A stretch of 64,000 nt of DNA from Granulosicoccus sp045110475 (GTDB lineage: Bacteria; Pseudomonadota; Gammaproteobacteria; Granulosicoccales; Granulosicoccaceae). How positions within the stretch are numbered: the first letter of the stretch is position 1; each line of letters begins with the position of its first letter. The stretch is from positions 18,219 through 82,218 of the forward strand of contig JBGCGC010000080.1 in assembly GCA_045110475.1 (NCBI GenBank). The letters run 5' to 3'. A model generated the notes under the pieces. That model was given only the letters and a program-made list of their open reading frames with translations, did no database searches and was not told where the DNA came from. The translations under genes and the position numbers were made by a program. Positions 51,847 through 61,116 of this stretch are shown here, piece by piece.

Positions 51847-52952
51847 CAACACCATTGAAACGAGCCTCGGGATTCTCATTGGTCGAACTGATGATTGCAA
51901 TGGTGCTGGGTGTTGTCATCGTTGGTGGATGCATCTCTATTTTTTCAGGCGTCGTGCGTTCCTCTTCGCTCAATCAGGCAGTTTCCAATCTGCAAAGCAA
52001 CGCCAGATTCGCACTGGATATCATCGGGCATGACGTACGTGCAGCCGGGTTTCTTGGTTGTGCGGCAGAAAGAAATGTAGGACTCAACGTGACAGTGAAC
52101 GATCCTCCGACAACCGATCTGTCACGTTCTGCGGTGGCAGGATTTGTCGTGACAGATACTGTCTGGCAGCCACAATTTCCGCAGGCGTATACAGCGCCAT
52201 TAGGCGTAGGAAGACCGGTACCCGGCACCCATGCGTTAAGTGTGCACTATGCGGACTTTCCGGGGCTTGAACTCAATGAGTCAATGTCGGTAAGCAGGGA
52301 CAGCATGGAACTCAAGCGCCGTGAAGACAGGCGACTGGTCGACGGGCAACTGATGGTTGTGTCTGACTGCAATTCCGCTGATCTATTCAGCATAGCGAAT
52401 GTTGCCAGGGCGGCGGACACGGTGACTCTTGTGAGTGCGGAGCCACTTCAGAAAAGCTACGCTTTATCCACGGTCTTCCCGGGTGCTGTACGCGCCATGC
52501 CTTTTGTCAGCACGATTTACTATATAGGGGATACCCAGCGAACGACAGAGCTGGGTGATGACGTTTATTCACTCTATGCGCATAGCTACCCCTACACCGC
52601 CCAAAACCCGCCACTTGAGCTCATTGAGGGTGTGGATCAACTGGCTCTGGAGTTCGGGGTTCGTCAAGCCGATGGCAGCCTGCTGTATGCCACTGCTGAT
52701 TCTGCTGACTATCAGCCCGAGGGAGTTGAAACGGTCAGGGTGGGTATGCTTCTGTCCTCCATACGCAGATTTTCTGAGGCAGATACGTCGCGAGCCTATA
52801 CGCTTGCCGGATTGACGGTCATTGCCGACAGTGTGACGCCGGATTCTGAGGGTGCTGCCGGCGGTGCAGCGCAAGTGCTTACCTATCCGAACAACGAGCG
52901 CTTGCGGATTCCGTTCAACGCGACGTTTAATGTTCGAAATCGGAATATCTAG
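51843..52952 (+). CDS. pilW: type IV pilus assembly protein PilW
   Basis: 369 residues. The leader is MTTPLKRASG|FSLVELMIAM. It contains NLQSNARFALDIIGHDVRAA and GFLGCA, and ends with the family-like IPFNATFNVRNRNI. pilX, pilY1 and a pilE-type gene usually follow pilW but are absent here. The TAG stop (52950-52952) lies in CTAGCCTGGATTATT, the first 15 bases of the 166-bp element family. Confidence 0.92.
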   Translation: MTTPLKRASGFSLVELMIAMVLGVVIVGGCISIFSGVVRSSSLNQAVSNLQSNARFALDIIGHDVRAAGFLGCAAERNVGLNVTVNDPPTTDLSRSAVAGFVVTDTVWQPQFPQAYTAPLGVGRPVPGTHALSVHYADFPGLELNESMSVSRDSMELKRREDRRLVDGQLMVVSDCNSADLFSIANVARAADTVTLVSAEPLQKSYALSTVFPGAVRAMPFVSTIYYIGDTQRTTELGDDVYSLYAHSYPYTAQNPPLELIEGVDQLALEFGVRQADGSLLYATADSADYQPEGVETVRVGMLLSSIRRFSEADTSRAYTLAGLTVIADSVTPDSEGAAGGAAQVLTYPNNERLRIPFNATFNVRNRNI

Positions 52953-52963
52953 CCTGGATTATT
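52949..52963. repeat. solitary element end at the pilW stop codon
   Basis: CTAGCCTGGATTATT is identical to the first 15 bases of copies A and B; the sequence then diverges. No opposite end is present before the aldehyde dehydrogenase gene. Probably a truncated copy, or the scar of a rearrangement. Confidence 0.7.
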
Positions 52964-53024
52964 GTTTAATCACGTGTAGAAATGTCATCAGGTAAACGGG
53001 CATTGGTGTTACCCGTCTTTGCAA

Positions 53025-54467
53025 TCAGCTGTTTGAAAACCAGCCACCCACTGCCTTGATTTCAAGGAATTCCTCCATTCCCCAGGTGCCGCCCTCTCGC
53101 CCGTTTCCAGACTGCTTGTACCCGCCGAAAGGTGAGCCCGGCGAACGTGCCTTACCATTCATGTCGACCATTCCTGAGCGCAGGCGCCTGGCGACACGAT
53201 TGGCTTTTTCGCCGTCGCTTGTCTGTACATAGTTTGTCAGGCCGTAGTCGGTGTCGTTGGCAATCGCAATCGCTTCTTCTTCGGTGTCGAACGGCATCAT
53301 GGATAGCACGGGGCCAAAGATTTCCTCACGCATGACATGCATGCTGTTATTACAGTCTGCGAAAACGGTGGGTTGCACAAAATACCCACTATCGACATCC
53401 TTGGGCCTTCCCAGACCTCCGGCAACAAGACGTGCTCCGTCTTCATCAATCCCTTTTTTTATCAGACCCTGGACCTTGTCGTATTGTGCCTTGCTGACTA
53501 GGGGGCCTATATGATTGCCTTGTTTTGACGCTTGATCAACCGACGTGTTTTCGGCCTGAGCCTTGGCTTGTGCCACGGCTTCTTCATAGCGTGAACGTTC
53601 CACCAGCATACGGGTAGGAGCATTACACGATTGTCCTGTGTTGTTGAAGCATCGGGCGACGCCTTGAGCAACTGCCTGGGGAGGAGCATCAGCAAATACG
53701 ATGTTAGCCCCTTTGCCACCGAGTTCCAGAGAGACGCGCTTCAAGGTTTGGGCGGCGTTTCTGGAGATTGCAATGCCGGCACGTGAAGAGCCGGTAAAGG
53801 AAATCATGGCGACATCGGGATGTCCGGAGAGCGTCGTACCTACCCCTGGACCGTCACCGTTGACCAGGTTGAAAACGCCGGCTGGTACGCCAGCCTCGTG
53901 TAAAATTTCTGCAAACAACATACCGGACAAAGGCGATAACTCCGATGGCTTGAGCACCATGGTGCATCCCGTGGCCAGTGCGGGCATAACTTTCAGGGCT
54001 ACCTGATTCATTGGCCAGTTCCACGGTGTAATCAAGCCGCACACCCCGATGGGTTCGTGAATGATACGGTCGTGTGGTGTGTCGGCTCGCAGCTCTCTGT
54101 CAAACTCATAGCTGGCAAGCGCCTTGATAAATGCTGCAATATGAGATGAGCCTGATCCTGATTGGGCTGCAAGCGCCATGGTGATCGGTGCGCCCATCTC
54201 CCGACTGATGGTATCGGCCATGTCGTCGGCACGTGCCTGATAGGTCTCAAGGATGCGTTCCATTATTTCCAGCCGCTCGTCTTTAGAGGTTAGTGACCAG
54301 CTGTCGAATGCATTTTTTGCGGCGGCGACTGCCGCATTCGTGTCGGCTTCTCCGCCGAGGGAGATGGTTGCGCAGACCTGTTCAGTGGACGGGTTGATAA
54401 CGTCCAGGTCTGTGCCGTCGACGGGGTCTACCCACGCGCCGTTTATATAGAATTGTCTGCTGTTCAT
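53025..54467 (-). CDS. NAD(P)-dependent aldehyde dehydrogenase
   Basis: 480 residues, standard ALDH length. ITPWNWPMNQVALKVMPALA and VLKPSELSP bind the cofactor; E248 is in SLELGGKGANIVFAD and the nucleophile C281 is in NNTGQSCNAPTR. The C-terminal PFGGYKQSGNGREGG is conserved. The substrate is unclear. Closeness to the pca genes could mean an aromatic aldehyde, but this is weak inference because the gene points away from them. It converges on pilW. Confidence 0.93.
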   Translation of the reverse strand: MNSRQFYINGAWVDPVDGTDLDVINPSTEQVCATISLGGEADTNAAVAAAKNAFDSWSLTSKDERLEIMERILETYQARADDMADTISREMGAPITMALAAQSGSGSSHIAAFIKALASYEFDRELRADTPHDRIIHEPIGVCGLITPWNWPMNQVALKVMPALATGCTMVLKPSELSPLSGMLFAEILHEAGVPAGVFNLVNGDGPGVGTTLSGHPDVAMISFTGSSRAGIAISRNAAQTLKRVSLELGGKGANIVFADAPPQAVAQGVARCFNNTGQSCNAPTRMLVERSRYEEAVAQAKAQAENTSVDQASKQGNHIGPLVSKAQYDKVQGLIKKGIDEDGARLVAGGLGRPKDVDSGYFVQPTVFADCNNSMHVMREEIFGPVLSMMPFDTEEEAIAIANDTDYGLTNYVQTSDGEKANRVARRLRSGMVDMNGKARSPGSPFGGYKQSGNGREGGTWGMEEFLEIKAVGGWFSNS

Positions 54468-54717
54468 TGGGCTTGTGTCTCTGGAGTGCGATCAGGGTAC
54501 TGATCCTGCTAATGTAGCCATCTTACCTTGCTATATCGTGGGAAGGTCCTGTTTTTCTGCGTAAAAAGTTGCTGACTGGTAACGCCATGACTACATAACC
54601 GTGTTGTCTTCAAGAAGTCAATAATAGCTCCGATACCTGTAGTGCCTGACGCAACAGGACGGGTTCACCGCAGACCATCTGCATCGGCTGCTTATCGACA
54701 ACAAAGTGAGGAACAAC

Positions 54718-56916
54718 ATGTTGGCCGTTGTTAAGAATATGCGTTTGTCAACGCAATTCATCGCGATTGCGATCATTGCACTTGCTTCAATGGCCATTAT
54801 TTCCGGTGTTAATGCAATAACACTGAAACAAAGCCTATTGGACGAACGCAAGTCGCTCGCCAGAAGTGCTGTGGAAATTGCGCACAACATCATGCTGACG
54901 GAAGCTGCGCGTGCGGAAAGTTCTGGAGAGGATCTTGCCCGCGTGCAGAAAAGGGTTATCGAGCAGATCAACGACCTGCGTTACGGACAGAATGAGTACT
55001 TCTTTATTTTCGATGAGCAGGGGATTTGCATGCTCAGTCCCGCAGCGCGGGAAATAGAGGGTACCAACATCATTAACCTGAAGGATACCAACGGAAAGCT
55101 GTTCATCAAGGAGCTGATTGAAACGGGTAAGAAGCGTGGTGGTGGATTTACTCGTTATTACTGGCAGAGAGCAAATAGCGATATACCGATTGAGAAATTA
55201 TCCTACACAATGGGCTATCAGCCATGGGGTTGGGTATTTGGAACAGGCTTGTATCTGGACGATATAGAAGCGGCGTTCAGGCAACGGCTTATCTCATCGA
55301 TGGCTATACTGACAGGATCGGTTGTTCTTATGCTTGTGCTAGTGTTTTTTTTGTTGCGAAACAACCACCTCTCGATGCAAACTATCCTCGATCAGCTCAA
55401 ACACATTGAAAACAATAACTCGACAGAGAGCAACCGAGGGGACGTCGGTATTCCTCACAATGAATTTGGCACTATTTTAAAAGCCGTCAATGAGGCAAGA
55501 ACAGCACTGGTCAAGCGAATGGAGCAGCGGCAGCAAAGTGAGACTGCGCGGATTCGGCAACTGCTCGATCAGGCCAGCTCGCCGTTGTTGCTGACTGATT
55601 CTGATGGCCAGATTACCTACGCGAATAAGACATCACAGAGTCTGTTCATCAAGTTGCAACCTGCCATGCGTCAACAATGTTCAGCGTATCGTGAGGGAGA
55701 ACTCACAAGCCTGAGCCTCAGTCAATTACACCCTGACCCTTCAAGATTTTCGCAGCTTCTCGCAACGCTTACTAACAGCGCAGAGGACCAATTCCGACTG
55801 GGCGAGTACGATCTGAAAGTGATAGTAACCCGTGTTGTCGACGACACGAGTGATTGTGACGACAAGCGTTTTGGTTTTGTCGCAGAGTGCCATGACATCA
55901 CTGAACAGCTGGCACATGACAGACAGATGACTGATCGAGCGCGCCTTGAACGTGAAAAGGCGGATGCCATTCGCCAGCGGGTGGATCAGGTATTGAAAGT
56001 AGTGGATGCTGCATCGCAGGGTGATCTTCGAGGTAGTATCACAATCAGCGGCGATGATGCGGTTGGTCTGATGGGAACATCTCTGGATAAATTTCTGCTG
56101 CGTTTAAAAGAGAATCTGGCCGGTATTAGTAATCATGTCACATCCATGTCTAATGCCACAGGTTCGCTATCCACCACCTCTGAGAAGCTTGGTGCGAATG
56201 CAGACTCCACATCAAAACAGGCGACCACCGCATCTGCCAGCGCGTCGAGTATTAGCGATGCGGTAGATTCCGTCGCCGCCGCCGCACTGCAAATGAGCTC
56301 ATCGATACAGGAAATCGCTGACAACACCAACACTGCAGCGACAGTAGCGCGCACAGCGGTAGAGCTGGCTGGCTCAACAGATCACTCCATGCGCCAATTA
56401 GCAAGTTCGTCGCACAAGATTGGTCAGGTAATAAAAGTCATCACTACCATTGCCGAACAAACCAACCTTTTGGCACTGAACGCCACCATCGAGGCGGCTC
56501 GTGCCGGTGAGGCCGGTAAAGGCTTTGCTGTAGTGGCAGGAGAAGTCAAGGAGTTGGCGAAGGAGACTGCCCGGGCCACGGAAGACATTGGTGAGATTAT
56601 CAAGTCCATACAGGCAGATACAGACAGTGCTGTCAGCGCCAACACCACCATCGTTGAAACGGTGACCCGGATTAACACCATCCAGACGGAAATAGCGGCG
56701 GCAGTTGAGGAGCAGATGAGCACAACACGGGAGATTACTCAGTCGGTACAAGCTGCCGCTGCAGGTTGTGGTGATGTGGTAAGCAATGTATCGCTGACTG
56801 CAAAATCTGCCGAGGAGGCGCGCGATGTCGCCGAGCAATCACGCAAGGCGGTTGAACATCTGACAAATCTGGCAGATGAACTTGATGGGTTGGTGACATA
56901 CTATCAAGTAGCGTAG
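54718..56916 (+). CDS. Cache-domain methyl-accepting chemotaxis protein
   Basis: 732 residues from the ATG at 54718, with GAGGA upstream. TM1 is about 13-33. The periplasmic sCache_2-like domain (about 40-185) has INDLRYGQNEYFFIFDEQG and GYQPWGWVFGTGLYLDDIEA. TM2 is about 190-212. A PAS-like region follows (about 275-400, PLLLTDSDGQITYANKTSQS) before the signalling domain with EQTNLLALNATIEAARAGEA, then KGFAVVAGEVKELAKETA. sCache_2 receptors often sense organic acids. It lies directly upstream of pcaDCHGB in the same direction, so an aromatic or related acid ligand is plausible. Confidence 0.94.
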   Translation: MLAVVKNMRLSTQFIAIAIIALASMAIISGVNAITLKQSLLDERKSLARSAVEIAHNIMLTEAARAESSGEDLARVQKRVIEQINDLRYGQNEYFFIFDEQGICMLSPAAREIEGTNIINLKDTNGKLFIKELIETGKKRGGGFTRYYWQRANSDIPIEKLSYTMGYQPWGWVFGTGLYLDDIEAAFRQRLISSMAILTGSVVLMLVLVFFLLRNNHLSMQTILDQLKHIENNNSTESNRGDVGIPHNEFGTILKAVNEARTALVKRMEQRQQSETARIRQLLDQASSPLLLTDSDGQITYANKTSQSLFIKLQPAMRQQCSAYREGELTSLSLSQLHPDPSRFSQLLATLTNSAEDQFRLGEYDLKVIVTRVVDDTSDCDDKRFGFVAECHDITEQLAHDRQMTDRARLEREKADAIRQRVDQVLKVVDAASQGDLRGSITISGDDAVGLMGTSLDKFLLRLKENLAGISNHVTSMSNATGSLSTTSEKLGANADSTSKQATTASASASSISDAVDSVAAAALQMSSSIQEIADNTNTAATVARTAVELAGSTDHSMRQLASSSHKIGQVIKVITTIAEQTNLLALNATIEAARAGEAGKGFAVVAGEVKELAKETARATEDIGEIIKSIQADTDSAVSANTTIVETVTRINTIQTEIAAAVEEQMSTTREITQSVQAAAAGCGDVVSNVSLTAKSAEEARDVAEQSRKAVEHLTNLADELDGLVTYYQVA

Positions 56917-57120
56917 TGGGGCACGCGGTTAATACATTTCGTGACGTTACTGCTTGAGCAAAACTGCCCGTCGCGCGTGAGTAAAGCTGCCCTCTTGTAG
57001 CCGCGCTAATACCGGCAGACCACTTGCTGTATTAATCTCCAACAAAACGGTCAAACTTCTCCACCTCTTATATAATGAGTGACCGTGTCGCGCGATCGGC
57101 AAACTGTGGGAGGAGGGTAC

Positions 57121-57903
57121 GTGCGCTGTATCGTAAACAATGGTGTTACGTTGCATGTGAGCGTTGAGGGTCCGGACACTGGGCGTGTGCTGATGTTCAG
57201 CAACTCTCTGGGCACGGACACGCGAGTATGGGATGCGGTGTTACCTTATTTGCCGGAGGGTTTGCGGTTGGTAAGATACGACACGCGTGGCCATGGTTTG
57301 TCAGATTGCCCTCAGTCGCCCTATACCATTGCGCAACTTGTGTCCGACGCGGAAGCCATCATCGAGTCCTTAGGATTGCAGCAAGTGACTTTCGTCGGGC
57401 TATCCATTGGCGGTTTGATTGCTCAGGGTCTCGCCGCAAAAAGACCCGATTTACTCCATTGCCTGGTACTGATGAATACCGCAGCAAAAATTGGCCATGG
57501 TGATATGTGGGCGGATAGAATTACCCAACTTCGCGAGGGCGGCATTGAAGGTATGTCGCAAGCCATACTGGAGCGATGGTTCGCGGCAGATTTTCGTCGC
57601 GAAGCCACCGAGCTTGCGATGTGGCGCAATATGCTGGTTAGAACACCCATTGATGGATATATCGGATGCTGTGCCGCTATCGCCGAGACCGATCTTAGCT
57701 CAAGCACTAGTCAGCTTTCACTGCCGGTGCTTGCCATGGTTGGAGACGAAGATGGCTCCACGCCACCGGAACTGGTAGAAGCAACAGCTGCGCTGTGTTC
57801 TGCAGAGTTTCACGTGGTTGACCAGGCTGCCCACATTCCCTGTGTCGAGCAGCCCGCCATGATTGGTGAACTCATTTCCCGTTTTCTGGAAAAAACAACA
57901 TGA
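57121..57903 (+). CDS. pcaD: 3-oxoadipate enol-lactonase
   Basis: An alpha/beta hydrolase of 260 residues that opens 3-oxoadipate enol-lactone. GTG at 57121 has GGAGGAGGG just upstream, favouring it over the frame opening at 57079. The oxyanion region is MFSNSLGTDTRVWD; VRYDTRGHGLSDCP follows; the nucleophile elbow GLSIGG has S95; the late acid/histidine parts are VGDEDGSTPPE and QAAHIPCVEQP. First gene of the pcaDCHGB operon, with ATGA overlap to pcaC. Confidence 0.92.
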   Translation: MRCIVNNGVTLHVSVEGPDTGRVLMFSNSLGTDTRVWDAVLPYLPEGLRLVRYDTRGHGLSDCPQSPYTIAQLVSDAEAIIESLGLQQVTFVGLSIGGLIAQGLAAKRPDLLHCLVLMNTAAKIGHGDMWADRITQLREGGIEGMSQAILERWFAADFRREATELAMWRNMLVRTPIDGYIGCCAAIAETDLSSSTSQLSLPVLAMVGDEDGSTPPELVEATAALCSAEFHVVDQAAHIPCVEQPAMIGELISRFLEKTT

Positions 57904-58289
57904 CCTCAAATCGTTACGATGCTGGTATGAAAACCCGTCGAGAAGTTCTGGGCGATGAGCATGTTGACCGGGCAGAAGCAGCAAAAACCGAGTTTGACAA
58001 GCCGTTTCAGGAAATGATAACCGAAGGCGCCTGGGGAACGCTCTGGGCGTCAGACGCCATTACCCGGCGCGAACGGTCGATGCTGACGCTGGCGTTGCTG
58101 GCGGCAACCGGAAATTTTGAAGAGATCCCCATGCACATTCGGGCAACGGCACGAACCGGCGCAAGCAAGGTTGATGTTATGGAAGCGTTTCAGCATGTTG
58201 CTGTATATGCCGGCGTACCCAAGGCTAATCATGCGTTAAAGCTCGCCAAGGCGACTTACGCAGACATGGAGATTGTAAACAATGTCTGA
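57900..58289 (+). CDS. pcaC: 4-carboxymuconolactone decarboxylase
   Basis: 129 residues, the usual single-domain size. GLTRREVLGDEHVD-like start (MKTRREVLGDEHVDRAEAAK), EGAWGTLWASDAITRRERSM, and IHIRAT-like MHIRATARTGASKVDVMEAF match PcaC. It converts 4-carboxymuconolactone to the enol-lactone used by PcaD. It overlaps pcaD by 4 bases and pcaH by 8. Confidence 0.94.
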   Translation: MTSNRYDAGMKTRREVLGDEHVDRAEAAKTEFDKPFQEMITEGAWGTLWASDAITRRERSMLTLALLAATGNFEEIPMHIRATARTGASKVDVMEAFQHVAVYAGVPKANHALKLAKATYADMEIVNNV

Positions 58290-59010
58290 TGACGGACCAT
58301 TGATTCCGCGCAACCGGTCGCTTCACCCGGTCGCCTACGATGTTGATTACAAAACCAGTGTCACCCGGTCTCCCAAGCTACCCTTGTTGTCACTAGAGTC
58401 CACCCTGTCGGAAGAGACCGGTCCCGTATTCGGGCATGACATCATTGGAGAGCTTGACAATAATCTCATCAACAATTTCACTGGAGGCGCACAGCTTGCC
58501 GTAGGAGAGAGAATTCGCGTGCATGGTCGCGTTCTGGATGAACGCAACCGTCCTGTTCCGAACACGCTGGTGGAAATATGGCAAGCCAATGCCGGCGGTC
58601 GGTATCGTCATATCAGAGATACCTACTTCGCACCGCTGGATCCGGGCTTTGGCGGTTGTGGACGGACCTTGACCGATAGCAACGGATACTACGAGTTCCT
58701 GACAATTCGACCGGGTGCCTATCCATGGCCTAATCGTGCCAACGACTGGCGGCCCATGCATATTCATTTTTCGGTATTCGGCCAGGCTTTCGGTCAACGT
58801 CTGATTACTCAGATGTATTTTCAGGGCGATCCATTGATCGATCTGTGTCCGATTGCTGCGACGATCAAACAAAGAGAACAACTGGAGCGGCTGGTAGCGC
58901 CGTTGGATATTCAGCATTCGCGCCCAATGGATTATCTGGCCTATCGATTCGACATTGTCTTACGGGGCCGACGCCAGAGTATTTTCGAAAACAAACCCGA
59001 AGGAAATTGA
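58282..59010 (+). CDS. pcaH: protocatechuate 3,4-dioxygenase beta subunit
   Basis: 242 residues. It carries the Fe(III) ligands: tyrosines in NAGGRYRHIRDTY and in GAYPWPNRANDWRP, and histidines in RPMHIHFSVFG. VLDERNRPVPNTLVEIWQAN is the family signature. With PcaG it opens the protocatechuate ring between the two hydroxyl carbons. It ends 1 base before pcaG. Confidence 0.96.
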   Translation: MSDDGPLIPRNRSLHPVAYDVDYKTSVTRSPKLPLLSLESTLSEETGPVFGHDIIGELDNNLINNFTGGAQLAVGERIRVHGRVLDERNRPVPNTLVEIWQANAGGRYRHIRDTYFAPLDPGFGGCGRTLTDSNGYYEFLTIRPGAYPWPNRANDWRPMHIHFSVFGQAFGQRLITQMYFQGDPLIDLCPIAATIKQREQLERLVAPLDIQHSRPMDYLAYRFDIVLRGRRQSIFENKPEGN

Positions 59011-59011
59011 A

Positions 59012-59611
59012 ATGACGCAGCAACTTGACGGATCTGCTGAAACTGCCTCGCAAACGGCGGGACCTTACGTGCATATTGGGTGTATTCCAACGTTTGCGGG
59101 AATAAAGGGTGTCTATCCCGAAGATCTGGGTTTACGCGCGATAGAAGATGGAGCGCAGGGAGAATTGATTTCCATCAGCGGGTCGGTGTTCGATGGAACC
59201 GGATCAGCGGTAAAAGATGCCATGCTGGAAAGCTGGCAATCTGATAGTCAGGGCCTGTTTGCAGGTCAGGCGGGAGCCGATCCCAAAGTCATTGGTTTTT
59301 GCCGATTTGCCGCTGATGCAGATACTGGCGAATTCACGTTGCTGACCATCAAGCCGGGTCGGGTTCCTTTGCGAGGTGGCGGCCTGCAGTCTCCCCATAT
59401 TTCCATCTGGATTGTCGCCCGTGGTATCAATATTGGTTTGCATACGCGGCTGTACTTTGATGATGAGGACAACAGTGAGGACCGGATTTTCTCCAGAATC
59501 GAAGCAGGCGCCCGAGCCAATTCCCTACTGGCAAGAAAAACCGCTGAGGGCCAATACCGATTCGACATTCGACTTCAAGGCGACAACGAAACAGTCTTTC
59601 TGGATCTTTGA
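59012..59611 (+). CDS. pcaG: protocatechuate 3,4-dioxygenase alpha subunit
   Basis: 199 residues from the ATG at 59012 with AAGGA upstream. SASQTAGPYVHIG-type start (here ETASQTAGPYVHIGCIP), GRVPLRGGGLQSPHISIWIV, and RLYFDDEDNSEDRIFSRIEA are typical. The non-iron-binding partner of PcaH. Its TGA overlaps the pcaB ATG by 1 base. Confidence 0.95.
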   Translation: MTQQLDGSAETASQTAGPYVHIGCIPTFAGIKGVYPEDLGLRAIEDGAQGELISISGSVFDGTGSAVKDAMLESWQSDSQGLFAGQAGADPKVIGFCRFAADADTGEFTLLTIKPGRVPLRGGGLQSPHISIWIVARGINIGLHTRLYFDDEDNSEDRIFSRIEAGARANSLLARKTAEGQYRFDIRLQGDNETVFLDL

Positions 59612-60660
59612 TGGGATTGGGTCCCTTTGATCATCCATGGTTGTCAGGTCTCTTCGCGGATGAGGCCATGGTTGCCATATGGTCTGCCGAAAAAACCCTG
59701 CAACATATGCTCAGCTTTGAGTGTGCATGGAGTCGATCGTTAGGTGTGGCAGGCTTGTGTGATTGCACAGAAGCACAAGCCGCAGCCGAGGCCATTGAAT
59801 GTGCATCAATTGATCTGACGAGCCTGCACAAAGGTACAGCGCGCGATGGAGTACCAGTCCCGGATCTGGTCGCGCAGTTGAAAAAAGTGACTGACTCCGG
59901 GGCCGTGCATATCGGGGCAACGTCACAAGACGTCGTTGACACTTCACTGGTGTTGGTGTTGAGGGACACCTCTGACTTGATAACCCGTCGGCTGCAAGAT
60001 TTGATTGCACAAATTGATACCCTGGAAAATCGTTTCGGTGATGCATCCTTGATGGGACGCACTCGCATGCAAGCGGCCACACCAATCACTGTCCGTGATC
60101 GTCTGCAAAGCTGGCGATTGCCCTTGCAATCGCATTGCCTACGACTGGAAAACCTGCGTCCGACCATCGAAAAAGTTCAAATCGGGGGGGCGTCTGGCGA
60201 TAGGGCCGCACTGGGTAATCATGCTCAAACGGTTGTCGCCGAGGTGGCCGCAGCGCTGGGATTAGCGCCAACCCAACGTTGCTGGCATGCCATGCGCGAT
60301 AGCGTGGTTGAATATGCGTCGTTCCTGTCACTGGTCTCCGGCACTCTGGGAAAAATGGGGCAGGATGTCGCGCTTATGTCCCAGCAAGGCATTGAAGAGA
60401 TTGCAACCATCGGAGGTGGCAACTCCTCGGCCATGGCTCACAAACAAAATCCGGTATTGGCAGAACTACTGATTACAATAGCCAGATTCAACGCTGTTCA
60501 GGTTAGTGGAATGCATCAAGCCATGGTGCATGAACAGGAACGCTCCGGTTCTGCCTGGTCGCTTGAATGGATGATTCTGCCTCAGATGGCTCTGGCTACG
60601 GGTCGTTCGCTAGCTGCCGGTAGCGAAATTTGTCGCAGCATCATCCGTCTCGGCGGCTGA
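59611..60660 (+). CDS. pcaB: 3-carboxy-cis,cis-muconate cycloisomerase
   Basis: 349 residues, the short form of this fumarase/aspartase-superfamily enzyme (Pseudomonas enzymes are about 450). It contains VHIGATSQDVVDTSLVLVLR, LMGRTRMQAATPITVRDRL and the signature region GGGNSSAMAHKQNPVLAELL. It lactonises carboxymuconate to 4-carboxymuconolactone, the PcaC substrate. Last gene of the operon; pcaIJF and a PcaQ/PcaR regulator are not in the window. Confidence 0.93.
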   Translation: MGLGPFDHPWLSGLFADEAMVAIWSAEKTLQHMLSFECAWSRSLGVAGLCDCTEAQAAAEAIECASIDLTSLHKGTARDGVPVPDLVAQLKKVTDSGAVHIGATSQDVVDTSLVLVLRDTSDLITRRLQDLIAQIDTLENRFGDASLMGRTRMQAATPITVRDRLQSWRLPLQSHCLRLENLRPTIEKVQIGGASGDRAALGNHAQTVVAEVAAALGLAPTQRCWHAMRDSVVEYASFLSLVSGTLGKMGQDVALMSQQGIEEIATIGGGNSSAMAHKQNPVLAELLITIARFNAVQVSGMHQAMVHEQERSGSAWSLEWMILPQMALATGRSLAAGSEICRSIIRLGG

Positions 60661-61116
60661 TAAATGCGCTAGCCGACTCCCCTGCTGAACCTCTGTGCGA
60701 CGCTTGCAAGGCGAGGAACCTCGATGAGCGCACGCTGTTATATGTAACGTGCAAGTTACGACGTGACCTATATTAGTGAGAAGTTTCGCGTTACAGTACT
60801 TAACATGAAAGTTTAGAAAGTTTTTGGCTCTATGAGGGGGCGTTGGGTCTGCACTATCTGACATCCCTGCGGCCGTACGATTGATTGACTAGCGCCGATG
60901 AAAACGCTTGTTTTCGGGTATGAATTTTCCTGAAAGCTTTATCAAACGGTAACAAGACGCATGTCACTGAATAAGCTAGCCTTTTATCAATAGCACATCG
61001 GTCGACCGGTTCAAACGATGGGTTGTAACAGGCACCGGTAAATGTTTTATGTACGAATACGGAACCCTGTTAGCTGGCGGAAACGGAAGTGCCAATGAAG
61101 ATATCGCATTGACGTG
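60661..61116. other. gap between pcaB and the OmpA-like gene
   Basis: 456 bases without a supported gene. Small inverted repeats GTAAC / GTTAC (60744-60759) and GAAAAC / GTTTTC (60900-60915) are visible; neither is followed by a T run. The promoter of the OmpA-like gene probably lies here. Confidence 0.4.
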
